A stretch of DNA of 64,000 nt from Pseudomonas sp. B21-056 (GTDB lineage: Bacteria; Pseudomonadota; Gammaproteobacteria; Pseudomonadales; Pseudomonadaceae). Below the pieces are notes generated by a model. It ran no database searches, was not told where the DNA came from, and worked only from the letters and a program-made list of their open reading frames with translations. Numbering within the stretch: the stretch's first letter is position 1; the number at the start of each line of letters is the position of its first letter. The stretch lies in NCBI RefSeq assembly GCF_026016325.1, contig NZ_CP087203.1, positions 2,232,001-2,296,000 of the forward strand, written 5' to 3'. A program made the translations under genes and the position numbers. Positions 50,732-58,412 of the stretch are shown one piece after another.

Positions 50732-52495
50732 TCAATGCCCGCCAACCACCATGCGACTGAACGGCTCAACATACGCCTGCAACGTCACCAGTCCGCCCAC
50801 CAGAATCGCCAGCACCACCGAGTGGAAAAACACGTAGCGCAGGATTTCCCCTTCATGGCCGTACCAACGGGTGGCGGTGGAGGCGACCACGATCGATTGC
50901 GCATCGACCATCTTGCCCATGACCCCGCCGGAACTGTTGGCGGCGGCCATCAATACCGGGCTCAGGCCCAACTGCTCTGACGTCACCCGTTGCAAGCCGC
51001 CGAACAGCACGTTGGAGGCGGTGTCCGAGCCGGTCAATGCCACGCCGAGCCAGCCCAGCAGAGTGCCGAACATCGGGTAGAAAATGCCCGTTGCGGCGAA
51101 GGCCAGGCCCATGGTGGCGTCCAGACCCGAATAGCGCGTCAGGAACCCCAGTGCGAGCATCGCGACGATGGTAATCAGCGAGTAACGCACCACCCACAAC
51201 GTTCGCAGGTACTGGCGCACCAATTGTGGAATCGAATAGCCCATCAGCAACCCGCCGAGAATCGCCGCCAGGAAGATGCCGCTGCCGGTGGCGGTGAACC
51301 AGTTGAACTTGTAGATCGCTTCCTCGGTTTTGGGTTGCGGCACCACCGGCGGGACTTTCTCGATCTGCTGGTGCAGGGTGCTGAAGGTCACCATGGGCGA
51401 GAACAGCGGGTTCGCCTCGCGCATCGGCTTGCCTTGGGGGTCGAGTCTGGCCGACTGGGTCTGCGGGTCGATTGCCGGGCGGGTATCGAACAGGTTCTTG
51501 AAGCCCTGGGTGCCCCAGGCGAACACGAACACCGTGAGGATGATCCACGGCATCCACGCGCGCAGCACCGCCGGCCGGGTGTCGCTGGAAAATACCGTGC
51601 CGGTCACCGGCTGTTGTTCTTCGCTGGCGTCGATCTTCGAATCGTCGTGGCGCCCCGACAATGCCGCGGAAGTGTGCACCGTGGCCGGTTTCCAGACCTT
51701 GAGAAAACCGGTGAGACAGGCCATGGAAATCAGCGCGGCGATCACGTCCACCAGCATCGGCCCATGGTAGTTGGAAACCACGAACTGCGGGATGGCGAAG
51801 CTGACGCCGGCCACCAGAATCGCCGGCCAGACCTCGAGCATCTTGCGCCATCCGGCGAACGCCCAGATCAGCCAGAACGGCACGATCACCGAAAAGAACG
51901 GCAACTGCCGGCCGACCATCATCGACAGTTCCATCTCATCCAGCCCGGTGACCTTGGCCAGGGTGATGACAGGGGTGCCCAGGGCGCCGAACGCCACCGG
52001 CGCGGTGTTGGCGATCAGTGCCAGGCCCGAGGCGGCCAGCGGTGAAAAACCCAGCCCGATCAGGATCGCCCCGGTCACCGCCACCGGCGTACCGAAGCCC
52101 GCCGCACCCTCGAAGAACGCCCCGAAACAGAAGGCGATCAGCAGCAGTTGCAGGCGCCGGTCGTCGGTGATGCGCGCCAGGGAATCCTGCAAGACCTTGA
52201 ACGAACCGTTTTCGGTGGTCAGCCGGTGCAGGAAAATGATGTTGAGCACAATCCAGCCGATGGGCAGCAACCCGTTGGCCGCGCCATAGAGTGCCGCCGA
52301 ACCGGCCATGCCAGCCGGCATGCCAAAGGCGAAAATCGCGATCAGCAGGGCCGAGGCCAGGGCCAGCAACGCCGCCAGGTGGGCCTTGATATGAAAGAAC
52401 GCCAGGGACGCCAGCATCACCACCACCGGGACCGCCGCCAGGAGCGTCGACAGCACCGCATTACCGAAGGGATCGTAGACTTGTTGCCAGACCAT
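50732..52495 (-). CDS. lldP: L-lactate permease
   Basis: LldP (587 aa) is a proton-coupled lactate/glycolate importer with about 12-14 membrane helices. Family segments include MVWQQVYDPFGNAVLSTLLAAVPVV, FCFGAFFEGAAGFGTPVAVTGAIL and LTGSDTASNVLFGGLQ near the C-terminus. It is somewhat longer than E. coli LldP (551 aa), owing to a hydrophilic loop (about residues 275-400 in two parts). ATG at 52495 is the family start. The usual lldD/lldR partners are not adjacent. Confidence 0.93.
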   Translation of the reverse strand: MVWQQVYDPFGNAVLSTLLAAVPVVVMLASLAFFHIKAHLAALLALASALLIAIFAFGMPAGMAGSAALYGAANGLLPIGWIVLNIIFLHRLTTENGSFKVLQDSLARITDDRRLQLLLIAFCFGAFFEGAAGFGTPVAVTGAILIGLGFSPLAASGLALIANTAPVAFGALGTPVITLAKVTGLDEMELSMMVGRQLPFFSVIVPFWLIWAFAGWRKMLEVWPAILVAGVSFAIPQFVVSNYHGPMLVDVIAALISMACLTGFLKVWKPATVHTSAALSGRHDDSKIDASEEQQPVTGTVFSSDTRPAVLRAWMPWIILTVFVFAWGTQGFKNLFDTRPAIDPQTQSARLDPQGKPMREANPLFSPMVTFSTLHQQIEKVPPVVPQPKTEEAIYKFNWFTATGSGIFLAAILGGLLMGYSIPQLVRQYLRTLWVVRYSLITIVAMLALGFLTRYSGLDATMGLAFAATGIFYPMFGTLLGWLGVALTGSDTASNVLFGGLQRVTSEQLGLSPVLMAAANSSGGVMGKMVDAQSIVVASTATRWYGHEGEILRYVFFHSVVLAILVGGLVTLQAYVEPFSRMVVGGH

Positions 52496-52596
52496 GTTCC
52501 ACCTCTGCTTTTTATTCTTGGAAGTGCAGGCCCCAGGGGGGATTGGCAGAGGAGTATAGGCGCGGATCGGCCAGGGCATGGGGCAGGGTGGACACC

Positions 52597-52737
52597 TGTG
52601 GCGAGGGAGCTTGCTCCCGCTGGCTCTGTAGGAGCTGTCGAGCGAAGCGAGGCTGCGATCTTTCCCCTGATTCTTGAGTCTCAAGGGAAAGATCAAAAGA
52701 TCGCAGGCTTCGCCAGCTCCTACAGGCCCAGCGGGGG
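52597..52737. repeat. Class B REP interrupted by a class C REPIN
   Basis: The left arm of a class B element (TGTGGCGAGGGAGCTTGCTC, then CCGCTGG) is followed by a complete class C REPIN (52627-52724) and then by GCCCAGCGGGG. The right class B arm is otherwise missing and the thioesterase stop codon follows. Confidence 0.8.
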
Positions 52738-52742
52738 GCTGG

Positions 52743-53300
52743 CTAACGCGTGTCGGTGCGGCCACCTTCTTCCAGTCGAAGTTCAACACTCAAGCCATCG
52801 CAGCTTTGCGACCAGGCCGTCAGCCATTGCGGCATGATCGGCGATTGTTCGGCCAGCCCCAGTTCGCGGACGAATTCCCCCGGTGCCACCGTGCCCCGGC
52901 TCGAGCGGAACAGGCCACGCATGATCACTGTTCCGACCACACGCCCCTGGCTGACGAAGCGGTGTTCCATGAAGGTCCATTTTTCGTCCCAGCCCAGCAT
53001 CCGGGTATGCACTTCAAATGCTTCGAACAGTTTCAGTTCCCGCCGGAACTTGCCCCAGACATCCCCGACGATGGGCACCGCCCGGTTGCGCAGTGCCACT
53101 TTGTAGGCGCCGCTGCGTAGCACGTAATCCATGCGGCCAACGTCGGCCAGGGTGAAATAGCGTCCGTTGGTGACGTGGCGGTTGAGGTCCAGGTCCAGCG
53201 GCCACACGCGCATGCGTACCACGGTGGTGTCCAGGGGCGCCGTCGGCTTGCGCCAGGGACGACGGAACAGCATCAGTAACAGTCGGAACCAGAGATTCAT
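52743..53300 (-). CDS. Acyl-CoA thioesterase-like hotdog protein
   Basis: This 185-aa protein has the hotdog fold of 4-hydroxybenzoyl-CoA thioesterase-like proteins: WPLDLDLNRHVTNGRYFTLADVGRMDYVLR carries the DxNxHVNN-type helix, followed by VWGKFRRELKLFEAFEVHTRMLGWDEKWTFMEHRF. It resembles the THEM6-like group. The N-terminus (MNLWFRLLLMLF) is hydrophobic and may associate with the membrane. The substrate is unknown. It is the only gene on its transcript. Confidence 0.82.
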   Translation of the reverse strand: MNLWFRLLLMLFRRPWRKPTAPLDTTVVRMRVWPLDLDLNRHVTNGRYFTLADVGRMDYVLRSGAYKVALRNRAVPIVGDVWGKFRRELKLFEAFEVHTRMLGWDEKWTFMEHRFVSQGRVVGTVIMRGLFRSSRGTVAPGEFVRELGLAEQSPIMPQWLTAWSQSCDGLSVELRLEEGGRTDTR

Positions 53301-53540
53301 GGAAATACCGGAAGGGGAAAAAAGCGCCCACTCTAGACAGGCGGAATGGCCCAGGCCAGGTGCGTAAATGACTGTTTGCGCGGAAAATGCGCATTTGGGA
53401 CATGTCTGAGTGCTTGATCGCCTTGTGTCAGGCTCATACCCAGGTATGAGCCGCTAGCACCGATGTAGAAATGCCAGCCGTGGGCCTGTCCGTTACAGTG
53501 CTTTGCCAGTGCAGCCGGCAATGCGCCGGGGAGGTTCGTC

Positions 53541-54971
53541 ATGGCCACGTTTGTGCAGCATCATCCGCTGGTCTGTGGCGTCATCCTGATCCTGATCGAC
53601 CTGGCGCTGTGGCAACTCATCGGCGATTCGCGACGTAACCTGCGGATGTGCGCGCGTGTCGGCGTCTTCGTGATGTTTTGCTGGGTCATGACCGCCGCCG
53701 GCATCAGCCCGCTGCAACCGCCGCTGTGGCCCGACGATGCGATCCTGAACCTGATGGGCACCGTGCTGGGCATCGGCTGGTGGCTGTTCGCGGCCAGGAC
53801 CCTGACGGTGCTGCTGGGCAACGGCCTGTTGTCCCGGGTCGGCCACAACGCGCGTTTGCTCCAGGACCTGATGGGCGCGGTCATCTTCCTGATCGGCATC
53901 ATCGGTGCCGCGGCGTATGTCTTGCAGTTGCCGGTCAAAGGGTTGCTGGCCACCTCCGGTGCCATGGCGATCATTGTCGGCCTGGCGTTGCAGAGCACCC
54001 TCAGCGATATGTTTTCCGGCATCGTGCTCAACACCACCAAGCCTTATCAGATCGATGACTGGATCTCCATTGATGGCACCCAGGGGCGGGTGGTGGAAAT
54101 CGATTGGCGCTCGACACACCTGATGACCGATATGGGCGGCATGGCGGTGGTGCCCAACTCCCTGGCGGCCAAGGCGCGCCTGCTCAATTTCAGCCGGCCG
54201 GGAGACGCCCACGGCGTCAGTGTGTGCATCGCGGTGCCCAGCCACGTGCGCCCGCGTCGCGTCATCGAAGCCCTGGAAAAAGCCTTGCGCGGCACCCGGG
54301 CGCTGCTGCCGGCGTTCTCCGCCAAGGCCTCGGTCAAGGCTTCTCATCTGGAATACACCGAATATGAACTCAAGGGCTTCATCGCGTCGGCCAGGCACAA
54401 GACGGAAGTCTGCAACCTGATGTTCGACCTCGCCCATCGTCACCTCGAAGCCTCCGGCATCATCTGGGGCACCGGCCTGGGCACCCAGCCCTGGAGCCGC
54501 CAGCGGCAGTTGCTGGAGGACGTGCGTATTTTCCGTTCGCTGGATAACGACGAGCGCGAACGACTCGCCGACGACATGGCCACGGTGGATTATCAGGCCG
54601 ATGAGGTGATCCTGGCGTTCGGCGAGATAGCCGATTGCCTGATGATCATCAGCAGTGGTGTGGTTTCCGTTTCGATCCACGACGGCGAGAAAATGATCGA
54701 GGCCGGGCGCCTGGGGCCAGGGGAAATCCTGGGCGAGGAAGGAATCCTGGCCGCCAATCCGTCACGGGGCGAATTCCGCAGCATCACCAGCGGACGGCTG
54801 TTTCGCATAGAAAAAGCCGCCCTGTGCCAGGAGTTGGTGCACCTCGGCGAATTGAAAGCCGCCTTGAGCAACCTGCAGGGGCAACGCGAGGAAATCCGCG
54901 AGACCGTGGTGATGCAGAAAGTCGTGGAGCCCAAGAAAAACCGTTTTCTGCAATGGCTGAAGCACAGGTGA
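53541..54971 (+). CDS. MscS-type mechanosensitive channel with a cyclic-nucleotide-binding domain
   Basis: This 476-aa protein combines four to five N-terminal membrane helices (residues 5-145), the MscS pore and beta domain (GLLATSGAMAIIVGLALQSTLSDMFSGIVL; GRVVEIDWRSTHLMTDMGGMAVVPNS, about 130-225), an alpha-beta vestibule (about 225-315) and a C-terminal cNMP-binding domain (about 325-440). The last of these has the cassette GPGEILGEEGILAANPSRGEFRS, similar to the phosphate-binding cassette of Crp-like domains. Such channels are thought to be gated by cyclic nucleotides more than by tension. It is a single gene. Confidence 0.88.
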   Translation: MATFVQHHPLVCGVILILIDLALWQLIGDSRRNLRMCARVGVFVMFCWVMTAAGISPLQPPLWPDDAILNLMGTVLGIGWWLFAARTLTVLLGNGLLSRVGHNARLLQDLMGAVIFLIGIIGAAAYVLQLPVKGLLATSGAMAIIVGLALQSTLSDMFSGIVLNTTKPYQIDDWISIDGTQGRVVEIDWRSTHLMTDMGGMAVVPNSLAAKARLLNFSRPGDAHGVSVCIAVPSHVRPRRVIEALEKALRGTRALLPAFSAKASVKASHLEYTEYELKGFIASARHKTEVCNLMFDLAHRHLEASGIIWGTGLGTQPWSRQRQLLEDVRIFRSLDNDERERLADDMATVDYQADEVILAFGEIADCLMIISSGVVSVSIHDGEKMIEAGRLGPGEILGEEGILAANPSRGEFRSITSGRLFRIEKAALCQELVHLGELKAALSNLQGQREEIRETVVMQKVVEPKKNRFLQWLKHR

Positions 54972-55018
54972 CCCTGAAACTGAGGCGGTCGCAGGTTTCG
55001 TGTCCGCCGCAAATCCCT

Positions 55019-55108
55019 TGTGGGAGCGAGCCTGCTCGCGATTGCGCTGTGTCAGTCGACATCGAAGTTGGTTGAACTGGCGCTATCGCGAGCAGGCTCG
55101 CTCCCACA
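55019..55108. repeat. REPIN, class A
   Basis: A standard inverted pair from TGGGAGCGAGCCTGCTCGCG to its complement lies between the MscS-type gene and the DUF1615 gene. Confidence 0.9.
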
Positions 55109-55221
55109 CTGGGTTTCTGGTGGTTGCTAAATCGGGTTTGTCCGCGTGCTGGGCGACGGAACATAGCCTGTCCCTGCTTTTGATCGTATGGTGCTCTGGA
55201 GTACACACCTGATGGAGCCCT

Positions 55222-56316
55222 ATGCCTTTCAATCGATGGTTGTTCATTCTCCCGGCGTTGCTGGTCCTGGCCGGTTGCGGCAGTCGTCAGGCCCAGGAGC
55301 CTGAGCGCCAGCCTGCCGAGGTCAAGGCACAGATTGTGCGGTTGTTGCCGGCCAGGACCGCGGATCGCGAAGGCTGGGCCTCGGACATCTATGTGGCGTT
55401 TGCCGCACAGCAGATCCCGCCCACGACGCAGAATATCTGTTCGGTCCTGGCTGTCGCCGAGCAGGAGTCGACATTCCAGGCCGATCCCGCGGTGCCGGGA
55501 CTGGGCAAGATTGCCCGGCAGGAAATCGATCGCCGTGCGGCGAAGCTGCATATTCCCGCAATATTGGTCAGCGGCGCGCTCCAGGTGCGTTCGTCCAATG
55601 GCAAAAGCTACAGCGACCGGCTTGCCGCGGTGCGCAGTGAGAAGGAGCTGAGCGGCATCTTCGATGATTTCATTGGCATGGTGCCGCTGGGCAAGACGCT
55701 GTTCGACGGTTTCAACCCGGTGCACACCGGTGGACCGATGCAGGTCAGTATCGCCTTCGCCCAGGCCAATGCCCGAAATTATCCTTACGCAGTGGAGGGT
55801 TCGATTCGCCAGGAAGTGTTCAGCCGTCGCGGTGGGATGTATTTCGGCATTGCGCATTTGTTGGGGTATCCGGTGAGCTACACCGAGCCGCTGTATCGCT
55901 TTGCCGATTTCAATGCCGGTTGGTACGCCAGCCGCAACGCGGCATTCCAGCATGCCGTGAGTCGCGCCTCAGGCATTTCCCTCGCGCTCGATGGTGATTT
56001 GATCCTGCATGATTCCATCATGCCCGGCAGCACTGAGCTGGCGGTGCGCACCCTGGGAAAAACGTTGGGAATGCGCAATCCGACCATGCGCGATCAGTTG
56101 GAGCAGGGCGACAGCCTGGCGTTCGAGGACAGCAAACTCTACAAGCGTGTGTTCGAGCTGGCTGAGAAGGCCGAGGGCAAGCCATTGCCCCGTGCGGTGT
56201 TGCCGGGGATCGTACTCAAGAGCCCGAAAATCACCCGCAAGCTGACCACGGCATGGTTTGCCAAGCGGGTGGATGAGCGTTATCAGCGATGCATGGCACG
56301 GTCGGCGGGACGGTAG
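55222..56316 (+). CDS. DUF1615-family lipoprotein
   Basis: This 364-aa protein has a lipoprotein signal with lipobox VLAGC (Cys at residue 19: MPFNRWLFILPALLVLAGC). ICSVLAVAEQESTFQADPAVPGLGKIA resembles the catalytic glutamate region of lysozyme-like folds. With GGPMQVSIAFAQA, RGGMYFGIAHLLGYPVSYTEPLYRFADFNAGWYASRNAAFQ and other segments it matches the DUF1615 family. A peptidoglycan role is only suggested. ATG at 55222 begins the signal peptide. Confidence 0.85.
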   Translation: MPFNRWLFILPALLVLAGCGSRQAQEPERQPAEVKAQIVRLLPARTADREGWASDIYVAFAAQQIPPTTQNICSVLAVAEQESTFQADPAVPGLGKIARQEIDRRAAKLHIPAILVSGALQVRSSNGKSYSDRLAAVRSEKELSGIFDDFIGMVPLGKTLFDGFNPVHTGGPMQVSIAFAQANARNYPYAVEGSIRQEVFSRRGGMYFGIAHLLGYPVSYTEPLYRFADFNAGWYASRNAAFQHAVSRASGISLALDGDLILHDSIMPGSTELAVRTLGKTLGMRNPTMRDQLEQGDSLAFEDSKLYKRVFELAEKAEGKPLPRAVLPGIVLKSPKITRKLTTAWFAKRVDERYQRCMARSAGR

Positions 56317-56331
56317 CGAACAGCGAGCATG

Positions 56332-56361
56332 AAAAAAGCCCGGCGGATAGGCCGGGCTTTT
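56332..56361. terminator. Bidirectional terminator
   Basis: AAAAAAGCCCGGC and GCCGGGCTTTT (stem of about 10 bp, loop GGATAG) separate the convergent DUF1615 gene and the repeat-protein gene. Confidence 0.88.
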
Positions 56362-56384
56362 GTCGGGCAGAGCAGGGTGGCAAG

Positions 56385-56936
56385 TCATGCGCGGTTCTGG
56401 GTCAGACGATCGGAACCACCTTCAGCCACACGGTTCTCGATCAGACGATCGGAACCACCTTCGGCGACGCGGTTCTCGATCAGACGATCGGAACCACCTT
56501 CAGCCACACGGTTCTCGATCAGACGATCCGAACCACCTTCAGCGACGCGGTTCTCGATCAGACGATCGGAACCACCTTCAGCGACGCGGTTTTCGATCAG
56601 ACGATCGGAACCACCTTCGGCGACGCGGTTTTCGATCAGACGATCGGAACCACCTTCGGCGACGCGGTTTTCGATCAGACGATCGGAACCACCTTCAGCG
56701 ACGCGGTTCTCGATCAGACGATCGGAACCACCTTCAGCGACGCGGTTTTCGATCAGACGATCCGAACCACCTTCAGCGACGCGGTTTTCGATCAGACGAT
56801 CGGAACCACCTTCAGCGACGCGGTTTTCGATCAGTCGATCAGAACCACCTTCGGCAACGACCGGGTGGGAGGAAGCGGCGAATACGTTGGCTGCCAGAAC
56901 CGAGAAAGCGAGGCTGAGGATGATTTGGCGTTTCAT
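56385..56936 (-). CDS. Secreted protein made of twelve 13-residue repeats
   Basis: This 183-aa protein has a signal peptide (MKRQIILSLAFSVLAANVFA, cleavage near residue 21), a short SSHPV linker and then twelve tandem copies of VAEGGSDRLIENR, the last ending TQNRA. Copies are almost identical at both protein and DNA level. Each unit is acidic at the start and has a basic Arg pair, which could form a repeat solenoid or bind ions; that is a guess. Pseudomonas proteins of this kind are often labelled phage infection protein, a name I cannot support from sequence. ATG at 56936 is preceded by GGAG. It is a single gene with a terminator. Confidence 0.88.
   Translation of the reverse strand: MKRQIILSLAFSVLAANVFAASSHPVVAEGGSDRLIENRVAEGGSDRLIENRVAEGGSDRLIENRVAEGGSDRLIENRVAEGGSDRLIENRVAEGGSDRLIENRVAEGGSDRLIENRVAEGGSDRLIENRVAEGGSDRLIENRVAEGGSDRLIENRVAEGGSDRLIENRVAEGGSDRLTQNRA
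56391..56858. repeat. Twelve tandem 39-bp repeats (coding)
   Basis: Units of 39 bases, each encoding 13 residues, differ at only a few positions (for example GGTTCTCG versus GGTTTTCG, and GATCGG versus GATCCG). Because the unit is a multiple of three, copy-number change would keep the frame. Opposite-strand frames also stay open through it. Confidence 0.95.
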
Positions 56937-57131
56937 GATGGTGTGCTCCGGGGTGTAGTGGGTTTGTGTGGGGCCATTGTTGCGTCGGGCAGTCATCATG
57001 AGAACTTCATTGACGTGATGGTGAACATCGATGGCGGTGATAACTGGTCGGTCGATGTGCAGGTCGTCCCCGGAGTGGAACATCGGTCGTCCTCGGAGCT
57101 CTATCGACTGAACCTTCCCGGGAGGCAGGCT

Positions 57132-57761
57132 ATGTTTCATTTATTGGGTTACCGGCAATCCGGTTCTTCGGCCGTGGAGATTGCCCTGTGCTTATGTGGT
57201 GTGCCTTATCGTCGGGTCGATGCCTATTCGACCGAAGACAATGACGCGGCGAAAGAGCTTGAGGCGTTGAATCCCCAGAAACAGGTCCCGACCTTGCAGT
57301 TGCCGGACGGCTCGGTGCTGACTGAATCTGCGGCCATCCTGATTCACCTCGGGCTGGCCTATCCGGAATCGAAATTGCTGCCCGAGGACCCTGTCCTGCG
57401 AGCGCAAGCCATACGGGGCCTGGTTTATATTGCCGCCAATTGCTACACGCCCATCGGCATCATCGATTTTCCCGAGCGCTGGCTGGCCGAGGCGGATGAG
57501 GCGATCCGGCAGCAATTGGTGTCCGGCACGAAGCAACGCTTGTATCGAAACTGGGTGTTGTTTGCCGATCAGTTTCCGGCGCGACCATTCTTCAGCGGCA
57601 CCGAGCCGGGAGCGCTGGACATCCTGGCGGCGGTGATCACCAAGTGGTCCGGAACGCGCGAGGCGATGCTCAGCGCGCGGCCGGAATTCCATGCTGTGTT
57701 GGAGCGCATCGACCGGCATCCACGTGTTGAGCCGGTGCTGTCACTGCATTGGCCTTCGTAG
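57132..57761 (+). CDS. Glutathione S-transferase-family protein
   Basis: This 209-aa protein has a thioredoxin-like N-terminal domain (MFHLLGYRQSGSSAVEIALCLCGVPYR; NPQKQVPTLQLPDGSVLTESAAILIHL with the cis-Pro and the ES pair that bind glutathione) and an all-helical C-terminal domain. The active residue is likely a Ser near the N-terminus (QSGSS). ATG at 57132 has GGAGG just upstream; the much longer open frame to the left only crosses the repeat array. Its stop codon TAG lies inside a class C REPIN. Confidence 0.87.
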   Translation: MFHLLGYRQSGSSAVEIALCLCGVPYRRVDAYSTEDNDAAKELEALNPQKQVPTLQLPDGSVLTESAAILIHLGLAYPESKLLPEDPVLRAQAIRGLVYIAANCYTPIGIIDFPERWLAEADEAIRQQLVSGTKQRLYRNWVLFADQFPARPFFSGTEPGALDILAAVITKWSGTREAMLSARPEFHAVLERIDRHPRVEPVLSLHWPS

Positions 57762-57850
57762 GAGCTGCCGCAGGCTCGGGCCGCGTTTTCGCTTGGGACT
57801 CAATTGTCTGGGGCAAGATCGCAGCCTCGCTGCGCTTGGCAGCTCCTACA
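57758..57850. repeat. REPIN, class C
   Basis: Arms GTAGGAGCTGCCGCAGGCTC and AGCTCCTAC enclose a region with AAGATCGCAGCCTCG. The element begins within the last codons of the GST gene and ends 4 bases before the PqiC stop. Confidence 0.85.
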
Positions 57851-57854
57851 GGGG

Positions 57855-58412
57855 TCAGGGGCATGCCTTTTGACGGGCGGCCTGGACGATGAGGTCGACG
57901 AATTGCCGGACATTGTTCTGATGCGCCATCACCAGTTCATCGAGGGTGTTTCCGGCAGGCGTCTGCAGGAGGTTGCGGCAGGTGAAGGCGTGGGCTTCGT
58001 CGTTCAGGTTGCGCAGGCGCCATTGCACGTCCATGCGCGCGTACTGGCCGGGGACCGAGTCGAAGCGCTGGACGTCCACCCGCAGCAGTACCTTCGGCGC
58101 GCCGGGATTGCTCAGTTGTTCCTCCAGGCTGCTGCGCAGCTCATCCGCCAGGCTGGCGCCCCACCATTCGGTTTCCAGGATTGCCAACCCGCTGTTGCCT
58201 TGGCGAATGACCATCTGGGGGCGATCCACCTGAGGCGGGACGCTGACCTGCTCGACCCGGATGTCGACGCTGGAGGGCGGCTTGGCCGTCGGTTGGGCCG
58301 GGCTCAGGGTGTGGTAGTGAATCGGATCGCTGCGGCAGGCGCCGAGCAGCAGCGCCACGGCGAGCAGCGTGAATTTCAGCATCGGCGGCATGGCGCGTGC
58401 TCCTGTGTTCAT
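57855..58412 (-). CDS. pqiC: PqiC outer-membrane lipoprotein
   Basis: PqiC (185 aa) is the outer-membrane lipoprotein of the PqiABC phospholipid-transport system. The lipobox is LLLGAC (Cys near residue 26), and HYHTLSPAQP with VDIRVEQVSVPPQVDRPQMVIRQG is the family (DUF330/ABC auxiliary) segment. The GTG/ATG choice is settled by the ATGA overlap with pqiB at 58409-58412; a shorter start at an internal ATG also fits the signal peptide. Confidence 0.88.
   Translation of the reverse strand: MNTGARAMPPMLKFTLLAVALLLGACRSDPIHYHTLSPAQPTAKPPSSVDIRVEQVSVPPQVDRPQMVIRQGNSGLAILETEWWGASLADELRSSLEEQLSNPGAPKVLLRVDVQRFDSVPGQYARMDVQWRLRNLNDEAHAFTCRNLLQTPAGNTLDELVMAHQNNVRQFVDLIVQAARQKACP

Noticed and set aside
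56289..57131. Plus-strand extension of the GST frame, and two further plus-strand frames, through the 39-bp repeats
   Set aside because: They remain open only because the repeat unit is a multiple of three without stops on that strand. The minus-strand frame has a signal peptide and ribosome site, and the GST has its own start at 57132.
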